Below are positions 1-8,463 of a DNA stretch of 64,000 bases, piece after piece. Made by a program: the position numbers and the translations under genes. The notes below the pieces were generated by a model that saw only the letters and a list, made by a program, of their open reading frames with translations, was not told the DNA's origin and searched no databases. How positions within the stretch are numbered: the first letter of the stretch is position 1; every line of letters begins with the position of its first letter. Source of the DNA: Microvirga alba (GTDB lineage Bacteria > Pseudomonadota > Alphaproteobacteria > Rhizobiales > Beijerinckiaceae). Location: contig NZ_JADQDO010000006.1 in NCBI RefSeq assembly GCF_015694465.1, positions 186,001-250,000 on the forward strand, written 5' to 3'.

Positions 1-120
1 CAATGCCAACTCAGCCCAAATAGGGCGCAGGACGACACCTAGATCATCTTGTATGGATATACAATCCATACATTCAACAGATGTTCTTGGGAGATCGGAC
101 CGTTATTCGAAGGACCTAAC

Positions 121-570
121 ATGACCGCGCGACCGGCTGAGACCCAATCCATCCTCATGACGGGCCTCAAGTGCAGATGCCCCCAATGCGGCAAGGGGCG
201 GCTATTCAATGGCTTCCTGACCCTCGCACCTCGATGCGAAGTCTGCGGGCTTGACTATTCGTTTGCCGATCCAGCCGATGGGCCAGCCTTCTTCGTCATG
301 ATGACGATGGCGGTTCCAGCAACGGCGTTCGGCATTTGGATCGAGCTTACCTACGAGCCATCGCTCTGGGTGCATTTCGTCACAACGCTGCCATTCCTCC
401 TGCTGAGCTGCATTCCGCCCATTCGTCCGTTCAAAGGCATGCTCGTCGCGAGCCAATACGTCCATAAGGCGGAAGAAGCGCGCTTCGAGATCCCGCGCAA
501 ACCACGATCCGAACGGACCTCGCCCCCCAAGGGTGTCGCCGTCGGCGACCGGATTTCGCAAGACGTCTAA
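121..570 (+). CDS. DUF983 family zinc-ribbon membrane protein
   Basis: 149 aa. The N-terminal third carries a zinc-ribbon pattern, CPQC at residues 20-23 and CEVC at 39-42, with further Cys at 18. Two hydrophobic segments follow (about 55-80 and 90-108), so the protein is probably an inner-membrane protein with a cytoplasmic metal-binding head. This layout is that of DUF983, a family common in Alphaproteobacteria with no settled function. The reading frame is open from position 49, but ATG 121 is preferred because AAGGA lies about 8 nt upstream and the protein then starts where the family does. It stands alone and is followed by a 186-bp gap. Confidence 0.85.
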   Translation: MTARPAETQSILMTGLKCRCPQCGKGRLFNGFLTLAPRCEVCGLDYSFADPADGPAFFVMMTMAVPATAFGIWIELTYEPSLWVHFVTTLPFLLLSCIPPIRPFKGMLVASQYVHKAEEARFEIPRKPRSERTSPPKGVAVGDRISQDV

Positions 571-639
571 AGCGGGAGCGAGGCAGGGCTCCGGTTACAG
601 CGGGCTAGAGGCGCTACGGAGGCTTCATTCTCTTGCAGA

Positions 640-678
640 CGAGCAGCATGCTTGGTCATTTAGATACTCTGCTGCTCG
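640..678. repeat. Inverted repeat between convergent genes
   Basis: Arms CGAGCAGC (640-647) and GCTGCTCG (671-678) with a 23-nt loop lie between the convergent DUF983 and acetyltransferase genes. It may help terminate transcription, but there is no clear U tract, so the role is uncertain. Confidence 0.35.
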
Positions 679-756
679 CGTGCTCCCTTTGTCTCCCACT
701 AGGCTGTGAACTCATAAACGGGATTGACCGAGATTGTGGATACGGGACCTACATGC

Positions 757-1227
757 TCATACCTGATTGCGGGTCTCACCGAGAACCTTGCTCATATAAA
801 GCCGCCGTAGTCCTCGCTCCTCGGCTCGATGCGTTTCCGCGTAGCCGAAGCGCGTGTAGAGCGCGATATTCTCCGTCATCGCCTCATTTGTGTAGAGCTT
901 GATGAAGCCATAGCCGGCCTTGATCGCCGTTTGCTCTGCGAACTCCAGCATCCTTCGACCTATACCAGAGCCCTGCGCCTCAGGCGCGACGGCCACGTTA
1001 TCGAGGAGCATCGCGTCCTTCTGTGGAACGAGCACGAGAACGCCCTGCACAGTATCGTCGCGCTCGGCGACATAGACTCGACCATCGCTTATCAGCGCGC
1101 TGTAGTTATCGAGCATGGGTCCAGGTTTGCGTCCAATGCGAGCGATGTAATGAGTATACGCAGCTCGGACAATTTCGTGGACGGTTGCAAGATCACTTTG
1201 GATTGCAGGTCGAAGGGTCACTACCAT
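757..1227 (-). CDS. GNAT family N-acetyltransferase
   Basis: 156 aa, the normal size of a single-domain GNAT enzyme, which moves an acetyl group from acetyl-CoA to an amine. The acetyl-CoA binding motif A is visible as QGSGIGRRML at about residues 85-94, after the strand LLDNVAV. The C-terminal part (LYTRFGYAETH, near residue 122) is the usual GNAT helix-strand end. The substrate cannot be told from sequence. The gene is alone on its strand. Confidence 0.88.
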   Translation of the reverse strand: MVVTLRPAIQSDLATVHEIVRAAYTHYIARIGRKPGPMLDNYSALISDGRVYVAERDDTVQGVLVLVPQKDAMLLDNVAVAPEAQGSGIGRRMLEFAEQTAIKAGYGFIKLYTNEAMTENIALYTRFGYAETHRAEERGLRRLYMSKVLGETRNQV

Positions 1228-1283
1228 AGCGCCATACTGGCACAGCGTCGGTTTTCAGGAAATTGTAAACAGGGCGGCGCTGG

Positions 1284-1463
1284 AAACCCTGCTTCAGCAA
1301 ACAGCTCTACCGTGAGTGCAATCTCATCGAGCGCTTCGTCTCCAAGCTGAAGCATTTTCGCCGCGTCGCTACCCGCTACGACAAGCTAGCCGCCAATTTC
1401 CTCGCCATGGTCCAGCTCGCTTCAATGCGTCTGTGGCTCCGTGCTTATGAGTCTACGCCCTAA
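1284..1463 (+). pseudogene. IS5-family transposase, C-terminal remnant
   Basis: Read in frame to the stop at 1461-1463, this stretch encodes the end of an IS5-type DDE transposase. It includes NLIERFVSKLKHFRRVATRY and then DKLAANFLAMVQLASMRLW, with the catalytic Glu region and the typical YDKLAANF tail. There is no start codon and no N-terminal two thirds, and no terminal inverted repeat was recognised. It is a decayed insertion sequence lying just outside the genomic island that starts near 2632. A second, different IS5-type wreck lies just inside the island. Confidence 0.75.
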
Positions 1464-1507
1464 ATCAGATATAAGCGGGATGAGAGCCACTCATCCCATG
1501 TGATGTC

Positions 1508-2413
1508 ATGAAACTGTTTGTATTTGGCCTCGGCTACACGGCCGGTCATTTTGTTGAGGCGTATCGCGACCACTTCGCCGAGATTTGCGGCACCGTCCGT
1601 TCCGCCGAAAAGCAAGAGGCGCTCAGAGCGGCGGGCTTTCAAGCGCACCGGTTTGATGCGGGACGCGGCGACGACGGGATCGCGGATGAACTTGCACGCT
1701 CCGACGCGCTGCTCGTGTCCGTGCCTCCCGTTGCCGGTTCTGACATTGTGTTGGAAACATTCTCGGATCTCATCACGTCGTCCTCTCGCCTGCGTTGGGT
1801 CGGCTATCTGTCGACCGTCGGAGTCTATGGCGATGCAGGTGGCGGATGGGTCAATGAGGACACGCCTCCGGATCCCGTCAATGACCGCTCCCGCTCTCGT
1901 GTCATTGCGGAGCGACGCTGGCTTGATCTAGGCCGCACATCGCATTGTTCGACCCACCTCTTCCGCCTCGGGGGGATTTATGGGCCTGGGCGCAACGCTC
2001 TGCCGCGCGTCGTTCAGGGAGATGCTCGACGGATCATCAAGCCAGGGCAATTTTTCAATCGCATTCACGTCGCCGATGTTGCTCAGGTCCTCATGTCGTC
2101 CATCCGGTCCCCTTCGCGGAACACAATTTACAACGTTGTGGATGACGAGCCGGCGCCGCCGCAGGATGTCATTACCTACGCGGCCAAGCTGCTTGGCCGC
2201 GCACCGCCCCCCGAGGAAGCCTTTGCGGACGCAAACTTGGGCGCGATGGCGAAAAGCTTCTATGGTGACAACAAGCGCGTTCTCAACACGCGCATCAAGC
2301 GCGATCTGGGCGTTGTTCTTCAATTCCCCACTTATCGCCACGGCCTGGAAGCACTGCTGGCCGCTGGAGAGGGTGCGGGGCACTCGGCCACTACACCCGG
2401 ATCTGCCTCATAG
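1508..2413 (+). CDS. NAD(P)-dependent epimerase/dehydratase-like SDR protein
   Basis: 301 aa. It begins with a Rossmann fold (VFGLGYTAGHF, residues 5-15, GxGxxA type), followed by a second strand and the segment YLSTVGVYGD typical of atypical or extended SDR enzymes (YeeZ-like). HLFRLGGIYGPGRN near residue 155 is the usual sugar-epimerase-like segment. The classical YxxxK pair is not evident, so catalytic activity is uncertain. The start is ATG 1508. The gene is the last backbone gene before the island junction at 2632. Confidence 0.8.
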   Translation: MKLFVFGLGYTAGHFVEAYRDHFAEICGTVRSAEKQEALRAAGFQAHRFDAGRGDDGIADELARSDALLVSVPPVAGSDIVLETFSDLITSSSRLRWVGYLSTVGVYGDAGGGWVNEDTPPDPVNDRSRSRVIAERRWLDLGRTSHCSTHLFRLGGIYGPGRNALPRVVQGDARRIIKPGQFFNRIHVADVAQVLMSSIRSPSRNTIYNVVDDEPAPPQDVITYAAKLLGRAPPPEEAFADANLGAMAKSFYGDNKRVLNTRIKRDLGVVLQFPTYRHGLEALLAAGEGAGHSATTPGSAS

Positions 2414-2631
2414 ACGGGGCCGCCCCAAGGGCCAGCCAAAGTCGGCTAAGGTCCATTTCAGGCAAGAAAACGCCGGATCACCGACAAAGTGGCCGCGCGA
2501 CTGCGCGCTTCGCACTGTTAGGTTTCATGCTTTCGGACAGGAAAAGCCTACGATCCATGCCCGCGCCAAGCGCGATGGCCGGATGATTAGCCCCGCGCGC
2601 CCGAATGGGATGCGCCGACCTCAGGGGGCAA

Positions 2632-2678
2632 ATGGTAGCGGAGGAGAGATTTGAACTCCCGACACAAGGATTATGATT
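2632..2678. repeat. Left attachment site (47-bp direct repeat, displaced tRNA-Met 3' end)
   Basis: Identical over 47 bp to 20061-20107. It contains the T arm, the acceptor 3' strand and the encoded CCA of tRNA-Met. The match stops inside the anticodon stem, where the left copy continues with TGAAACC and is no longer a tRNA. Confidence 0.93.
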
Positions 2679-2752
2679 TGAAACCAAGCACTATTAAATT
2701 GCTGTAAATATTGCACGTTTCCCAAACTGCACTAGCTCTACGCTAAATATCA

Positions 2753-3275
2753 CCCCACGCCCGAGGGCGGCCTAGCCGCTGGCCGGACCGTGAAATTCTG
2801 GACGCCGTCTTCTACGTTCTGGCGGGATTGCGTGGCGGTTTCTGCCTTCGAGTCTACCGGCCAAGAGCACCGTCTTCTGCTGGTTCTGCGTGTGGCGTGA
2901 TACCGGTCTGTTTTGAGATCATCAACCACCTGCTTGTCATGGTGGATCGCGAGCGGGTCGGCCCGAGACGGAGCCTGTGTGGTTCTGCGCCTGTCGCGGC
3001 GCTCGTTCCCGTTCATCGCCACAGCGTTCGCGTACAGCGGCTATGCCGGGGAGGCTCCGGTCCAGGCAACTTCCATCGCGATTGAGATTGTCAGAAAGCC
3101 ACCTGATCAAGTCGGCTTTGCGGCATCCTCGCCGCGGATCGTGGAACGGTTCTTCGCATCATGCCGTAACCGCAGGCTCTGGAACGATCCAGAGGCGACG
3201 CTCACCCAGGTCGCGCGTTCCTCTATGCGGCATACTGTCATGTTGCTCGTCCGCCGCTTGGGCCGGTGTTCATGA
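2753..3275 (+). pseudogene. IS5-family transposase wreck with frameshifts and an internal deletion
   Basis: From about 2753 one frame reads the N-terminal region of an IS5-type transposase (SRWPDREILDAVFYVL). It then needs a frameshift to read STVFCWFCVWRDTGLF and another to read EIINHLLVMVDRERVG. From about 3040 a third frame reads the C-terminal end (SGYAGEAP, then PRIVERFFASCRNRRLW and LLVRRLGR). The middle with the first catalytic Asp is missing, so the element is dead. It abuts the left attachment site, which suggests the island boundary was a landing site for insertion sequences. Confidence 0.75.
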
Positions 3276-3380
3276 CATTCGGGACGGACTCTTAGCAATC
3301 GAGCTCTTCTCAGGTTGTGACCGGCTACAGGTCCGTAGGTCAAGGACCTAAACCGCGAGACCGTTACCACGGGTCGCTAC

Positions 3381-4556
3381 CTACCTTCCAAGGCGGGTCT
3401 TGAGCAAGGCTTCAGCGGCGCGCAAATCTGCAAGCGTTCGGTTCTGTACTGCACGCACATCGTCTAGTTTCAGATTAGTGGACGAATCTTGCGGCTGCTG
3501 TGTTTCTGCCATTCCATCCGAGCGAATTTCTGCAGAAAGCCTTCCGGAGAAAATAGAGTCCGCCAGCGCAATAGCAGCGACGGAAGATGTAATCTGTAGC
3601 TGTATCGCCTCAAGGCCCTGCTTTAGTTCATCTCTTAGTGCGACAATCTGTGCTGCATCAAAGGGGTATGCTTTCTGTGCAGCGGCTCTGTCCTGGTCAG
3701 ATAACGTGACTGGAAGTGGAGAAACATAGCATGGGCTCGCCTCACGCCTCTTGAAGAAGATTGCAGGCATCGAATAAAACTCGATGGATTTCGTGTCGAT
3801 CTTATCAGACATAGCTATTGCGCTACCGTATCGATCGGACGCCTGAGAAGGAAGGTAGAACTGCCGACCTATCTCTTCCTCGGTCATATTAAGATTTTGC
3901 TTAAGCCAGGAGACCATTTCAGCACTGTCATACTCGGCATCACATCGCATATGCTCATGATAAAATCCTAGCACATGCCCAAGTTCATGTAATACGTCAC
4001 GATTGAAGGAAGACTCATTTACGTTGGCAACTTGAACCTTCGATAAATTGACAGTCTGAGCGGGCGCAGCACATGTTGGAGCTGAACCAATTGTGGGATC
4101 TGTTGCTTCCGTTCCAAGAAGGGCCCAACTGCCTCTACACGAAAACCCAATTCTTATCTGGCTCTCTTTCTCCACGTCTGGAACGTTACAGTCCCTAAGC
4201 TTTCCGTCATCGTCTATGAAATCGAAACTAAGATTAACACCATCCAGCCAAAGCTTAGCTACAGTTGAAATCCTCCTGTTGACCGCCTCACTTCCCCCAT
4301 AGAAACAGGCCTTCAAAATTGTTCCAGGATCCCATCTACGGCTCAAGCCAACGATTGAATACAGTGACGGGAACTGCGTTTTGAAATCCTGAGAGAGTTG
4401 GTAGCGACTGTGCTCGGACGGGAAGGTTTCAACTATCAGTTCCGAAGCCACGCTATTGTCTGGCTCTGCTCCACATGCCGTCGAGGCATTGAGAAGAGCT
4501 GGGATACAAGCAGCTATAAATAGTAGAGACCGCATCTGAGTTCTCAGGTATCGCAC
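3381..4556 (-). CDS. Secreted metzincin-type zinc metalloprotease
   Basis: 391 aa. The N-terminal hydrophobic stretch (residues 9-28) is a signal peptide, so the product is exported; Cys28 could serve as a weak lipobox. The zinc site HELGHVLGFYHEH (residues 190-202) fits HExxHxxGxxH with Glu191 as catalytic base. A Met-turn candidate (YSMP, Met263) follows about 60 residues later, so the protein is a metzincin close to the astacin (M12A) type. Residues about 300-390 form a helical, possibly coiled, tail. It is the last gene of a three-gene leftward cassette, 70 nt after the small secreted protein gene. GC is lower than the flanks, consistent with transfer. An alternative start is Met8. Confidence 0.85.
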   Translation of the reverse strand: MRYLRTQMRSLLFIAACIPALLNASTACGAEPDNSVASELIVETFPSEHSRYQLSQDFKTQFPSLYSIVGLSRRWDPGTILKACFYGGSEAVNRRISTVAKLWLDGVNLSFDFIDDDGKLRDCNVPDVEKESQIRIGFSCRGSWALLGTEATDPTIGSAPTCAAPAQTVNLSKVQVANVNESSFNRDVLHELGHVLGFYHEHMRCDAEYDSAEMVSWLKQNLNMTEEEIGRQFYLPSQASDRYGSAIAMSDKIDTKSIEFYSMPAIFFKRREASPCYVSPLPVTLSDQDRAAAQKAYPFDAAQIVALRDELKQGLEAIQLQITSSVAAIALADSIFSGRLSAEIRSDGMAETQQPQDSSTNLKLDDVRAVQNRTLADLRAAEALLKTRLGR

Positions 4557-4626
4557 GCTTTATCAGGATAAGGTTGCGGAACTAAAACGAGACACCGCGG
4601 CCAATGTTGCCCAATCAACTACACCT

Positions 4627-5106
4627 TTATGGGTCTGAAATAGTTGTTATTGTCTTACAATATAAAGAATAATTGTCGAGAACATGCTCGCTCACGAGCG
4701 TTGTTCCTGACACCTTATTTTCACTAAAAGTTACATAATTTCCGCTTCTGATGAAATTACTGACGTAGTCGATGCAAACCTTCTCGGTTCTAACACGATC
4801 AGAGTTAGTAGCATTCCCAATGCATGCCACACGAGGCCATATACTGGCGATTCTAGCGTTCTGCGCATTCGTGGTATCCGCGATCAACCATCTGCCGTCC
4901 GGCGAAGTGACGACTTGAGCCTTGCCCGAAAGATAGGCCGCAGCCCTCAAAGCACTAATTAACGAGGGTGCATAGTGAGAACTGAATTCGGAACGATCTG
5001 GTCTCGGGCTGTTGTAAAAGCAAACTGGATAGAGCCGAGTCTTACCTATAGCCGTTGCGCTGCTTACAAGAAGCGCAACCGCAGTGATGAAAACCACGCG
5101 CCACAT
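4627..5106 (-). CDS. Small secreted cysteine-containing protein, unknown function
   Basis: 159 aa and not recognised as a known family. Residues 1-20 are a clear signal peptide ending in SATA, so the mature protein is about 140 residues and periplasmic or secreted. Four cysteines remain in the mature part (VCF, ACIG, VCID, YCKT), enough for two disulphides. The gene starts only 3 nt after the stop of the 514-aa Tat-signal protein gene and is followed by the metalloprotease, so the three are almost certainly co-transcribed. It may be a partner, inhibitor or substrate of the protease; that is inference. Confidence 0.65.
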   Translation of the reverse strand: MWRVVFITAVALLVSSATAIGKTRLYPVCFYNSPRPDRSEFSSHYAPSLISALRAAAYLSGKAQVVTSPDGRWLIADTTNAQNARIASIWPRVACIGNATNSDRVRTEKVCIDYVSNFIRSGNYVTFSENKVSGTTLVSEHVLDNYSLYCKTITTISDP

Positions 5107-5109
5107 CTG

Positions 5110-6654
5110 CTATCGCACCTGCGCCCGCAAGCGCTGTTTCTGGAAGTCGATGTAGGTGATCTTGCCAGCCTTAAGGTCGTCTACAGAACTCCGAAGTTTG
5201 CCAAGATCGGCCAACGCTTGGGGCGTTTCCGGCACATGCAGGAATGGCTCGACACGGGCCCCTAGCACGCGGATTACCTGATCACCGTCCTCAAATGTCA
5301 CGGTTGTGCCATTCGCATTAGAAGTGAAGTTTTGACTTGTTCGCGAGGACCCTCCGCCACCTCCGAACGAGAAGCCAAATAGAGATGCACCGCCACGAGC
5401 ATTGATTGACTGCGTCGACCAATCGCTGTTTGCAGCGCTATTCTGCAGCTCCAAATTCAAATTTAGGCCACGTCCAACGAAAAGGGAAACAGCAACATAT
5501 TTTAGATATTGGAGCTGTTTGAGATTTTCAACAAGCTTAAACACCTTGTCGTCTTGCAGCACGCCAGGATTAAACCATTGCCCTCTATCAATGTAAATTT
5601 CAGAGATATTTTTGAAAGAGATCTTCATGCCCTTCAGCGACCGCATTTCATTCCTGGAGGAAGAGCTTCCAGACCCGCCACCGCCGAGGCTCCAACCAAA
5701 GAAGCTAGCTCCGCCGGACGCGTTCCAGCTCGAAGACCCTGAACCGATTTGCTTGGACTCTGTTCTAGAGTCAAAGTCATGTCCTCCTTGGTTTGTAAGG
5801 AAGAGTCTGAAGTCAGCCATCGGGAGTATCAACGGAGAACGATCAAACAACGCACCGGGAGTTTGATGAGGATCTGCAAGCCTTAAATCGGTCAACCGCT
5901 CTCCGCTTGCGGCCATATCAATCTCAGTTTGAGCATAACGCGGCCGTGCTATGTCAAAAGAGGACTGAAGCGCATCAAGGTTGTCTAACAACGCTAATTC
6001 TGAAGGCGTATATTTCGAGCGCCGAACGGCTGCTATCTGGGCATTCAGACGATCAAGTGCCGTTGAGTAATCGGCCATCTGATCAGCGTATCGGACGTCC
6101 TCAAGCCATTTTAGGTAATTCAGAGCATACTCACGGGTACCGGCCTGAAGGCCCCGATCTTTTGCCACCGCTGCCCACTGGTCATTGAATTGATTGTCCT
6201 TTGCACTAAAGGCCCGCTGTGCATCATCTCGCCGACCCTGGAGGTCCGTCACAACCTGTGCAATCTCTGGATGGTTTTGATCTACTTGAGAGGCGGCGAT
6301 CGAAATCGCATCCTTGTATAATGTTGAGAAGCGTCCAGAGTGGTTCATTGCCCCTGGCTTTATGAATGATGTGTATGGACTGGAATAGGTTTGGTCTGAG
6401 TACAACCGAAATAGCTCTTGATTAAAATATGGTGTTTGGACATCCGCATCAAAAGGAGTAATTGTATTGTTCAATACGATGAGCGGATTCTGGATGTTTG
6501 GAGACGATATAAGCGCCTTAAGAAAATTATAATATTGCGCATGAAGATCTGCAAGAGCGGCAGGAAGGTCTTCTGCACTCGCTCCCTTGGTGAGCCCACC
6601 AAGGGCTACTGCACTCAATCCGGCAATTACCTGCCTCCGATTTGGAGATACCAT
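5110..6654 (-). CDS. Tat-exported protein with two glycine-rich modules, unknown function
   Basis: 514 aa. The N-terminus NRRQVIAG followed by a hydrophobic stretch and ASA is a twin-arginine signal, so the protein is exported folded. Residues about 30-260 are mostly helical. The C-terminal half has two copies of a motif, GGASFFGWSLGGGG (314-327) and GGASLFGFSFGGGGG (421-435), each inside a Ser/Gly-rich linker and each followed by a beta-rich stretch. The repeat suggests a duplicated domain about 110 residues long. No enzyme motif was recognised. It is the first gene of a three-gene cassette with a small secreted protein (3-nt gap) and a zinc protease. Confidence 0.75.
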   Translation of the reverse strand: MVSPNRRQVIAGLSAVALGGLTKGASAEDLPAALADLHAQYYNFLKALISSPNIQNPLIVLNNTITPFDADVQTPYFNQELFRLYSDQTYSSPYTSFIKPGAMNHSGRFSTLYKDAISIAASQVDQNHPEIAQVVTDLQGRRDDAQRAFSAKDNQFNDQWAAVAKDRGLQAGTREYALNYLKWLEDVRYADQMADYSTALDRLNAQIAAVRRSKYTPSELALLDNLDALQSSFDIARPRYAQTEIDMAASGERLTDLRLADPHQTPGALFDRSPLILPMADFRLFLTNQGGHDFDSRTESKQIGSGSSSWNASGGASFFGWSLGGGGSGSSSSRNEMRSLKGMKISFKNISEIYIDRGQWFNPGVLQDDKVFKLVENLKQLQYLKYVAVSLFVGRGLNLNLELQNSAANSDWSTQSINARGGASLFGFSFGGGGGSSRTSQNFTSNANGTTVTFEDGDQVIRVLGARVEPFLHVPETPQALADLGKLRSSVDDLKAGKITYIDFQKQRLRAQVR

Positions 6655-7350
6655 AGAAATTCCCTCCCATTTCGGTTAATATTTAAGCTGAAATAGAGTA
6701 TTATTTTCTGATGTATCGTACGTCAATAACTTCTAAGCTTTAGACGAATGCCCTTTTGAGGTATGTGCCTCATGAAATATTAGGAGATAAAAAAAGTCCG
6801 TCGCAGGTTTAAGTTGCGCGTTGGTACGCTAGACTTTTTTTGAGCTAAAATAAGCAAATTAGTAGTAAAATTGGCGAAGGATGGGAGAATTAAGGCATAA
6901 TCTCAATTTTAATTACCCCATTTAACTAAATTATGATGTTATAGCATTACAATGGTACTACAATTGGAAACTTATCGACAGTCTGCACTTTTCGTAAAGG
7001 AAACACATTATTGTTTGAGCTTGTCCAATACCAAGAACAGCATCCCAGTCCATGCGATCTTCTGAATTCGGGCGCTCACAACAGGAAAATGCCTTTCGGG
7101 CACTAAATTTTATAAGACACGGAGATCACCTGCGACCAAGGGTGACGCGAACATTGCCTCTAATTCAATTCCCTAATGATTGGCTCTTTCCGCCAAAGCT
7201 CTTCTTAGCGAGAACCGCTTTCTGAGGGCAGACAAATTCACGCTGCGTCGGTTGCCGCACCCATAATCCGACTTGCATAAGGGTATATCCTTGTACTCCC
7301 TCGTAGAGGCAAGAAGCTCCTAAGAAGCTCTTATATACCTGAAGCATCTA
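6655..7350. other. AT-rich intergenic stretch with an inverted repeat
   Basis: About 700 bp of notably AT-rich DNA upstream of the leftward three-gene cassette; its promoter must lie in the left part. No convincing gene was found. The inverted arms AAAAAAAGTC (6789-6798) and GACTTTTTTT (6832-6841) could form a terminator-like stem on either strand. A 60-codon open frame at 7165-7347 lacks supporting features. Confidence 0.5.
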
Positions 7351-7560
7351 TCAACTTCCGATCACCCTCAGTCCGCGCCGTAGACAAGAGCCGATAGTAC
7401 GTTTCCCTGTGCGATTATTCGCTGTGGTGATATCGCGTCGGGGATCAAAGTAGCCCGGTGTCCTAAGATTAGCATCCAGCGCCCTTTGCCGTCCGTCCGA
7501 TATCATCTCAATGTAGCCAAGGATGCAAAAATTACGATCCCGAATTGCTTTGCGGTTCAC
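7351..7560 (-). pseudogene. Degenerate short conserved protein of the RILGYIE type
   Basis: 69 aa as read. The segment RDRNFCILGYIE, then ALDANLRTPGYFDPRRDIT, looks like short proteins of about 60 residues seen in proteobacterial mobile elements; that is recalled, not searched. The expected ending (a Gly followed by LLSTL) appears in another frame after a probable frameshift near position 7385, so the gene looks broken. Function is unknown. It sits upstream of nothing obvious and left of the DUF6641/Rep pair, pointing to a decayed plasmid-like or phage-like module. Confidence 0.4.
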
Positions 7561-7731
7561 GCACGATGTCCTCTTCTCTCAATTTCTGGTTTCGACCGGC
7601 AGTCGAGACCAAGCTGGGCAATTATCTCCACTCAGGGCTACCTACCGCCAGGGAAATGCGGGCATTTCCACTCTTCTGCGCGGCTCCATCGATCATTCGC
7701 GGCCAAAGAGCCGAACCCGCTTAGCGCGAAA

Positions 7732-8196
7732 TCAATTCGCCTTTGGCCTTCCGTTGCGGTTCAGAAGACGACCCCGCTCGGCGGCAGCATTGGACAAGGC
7801 TGTGTCGAACTCTCCAGCACGAACCGCTTCGATGAGGCCGTCGATAAGCGTCGGGAGATTAGCAAGCGGACCGACCTCAATGGCCGTCTTACCCTTCGCG
7901 ATTTCCAGTGGCCGACCACCGTATTGCATCACGAAATGTGTCGTTCGGTTTCCGTCTTCAAACCAGCATTTTCGCACGCGCCGGGGCGTCTCCACCCGCA
8001 CACGTACCCCGTCCTCGTTTGTGCGGGACACCCAGCGCTTTGGCGGCACGAAGACTCTTCCCTCGATCGTGGCTTTAGCGAGGTCCTTTTGCAACGCGAG
8101 ATTCCCGATGAGCTTTTCTCGCGCACGCTCAGCAGGTGTCTTCGATTGTGCGGCAGGCTTTGCATCCGACAGCTTAAGCGATTTTAGGACAGACAT
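7732..8196 (-). CDS. DUF6641 family protein
   Basis: 154 aa. The start is ATG 8196, where AGGGAG lies about 8 nt upstream and the protein begins MSVLKSLKL as the family does; the frame is open further upstream without support. The core KRWVSRTNEDGVRVRVETP and KCWFEDG, followed by LEIAKGKTAIEVG, fits DUF6641, a family of unknown function found in mobile elements. It follows the Rep gene on the same strand with a 267-bp gap. A role in replication or copy control of the element is inference from context. Confidence 0.7.
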   Translation of the reverse strand: MSVLKSLKLSDAKPAAQSKTPAERAREKLIGNLALQKDLAKATIEGRVFVPPKRWVSRTNEDGVRVRVETPRRVRKCWFEDGNRTTHFVMQYGGRPLEIAKGKTAIEVGPLANLPTLIDGLIEAVRAGEFDTALSNAAAERGRLLNRNGRPKAN

Positions 8197-8463
8197 ATTC
8201 TCTCCCTTGGCATAGCCAGTGTGGTCTCTATGCCGGGAAGCTACAGCCACTTTCTGGTTTTTCAACCTAAGATTGTCGTAACCATGAACTCGCCGCGTGA
8301 ACGAGAGTGCGGTTCTAACCTCGCTATCTTTGTCAGTGACGCCACATTTGCGACGAGCCGTCGTAATGAGCCAGTTCGTATCATGTATAGAAACATCATG
8401 AATATTGTTGGTATGCGCAGCTACACATTGTGTGCTGTCGCAATTAAACATACGAAGAGACTT

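Noticed and set aside
7165..7347. A leftward 60-codon frame in the AT-rich spacer
   Set aside because: No ribosome site, no recognised family and no coding signature.
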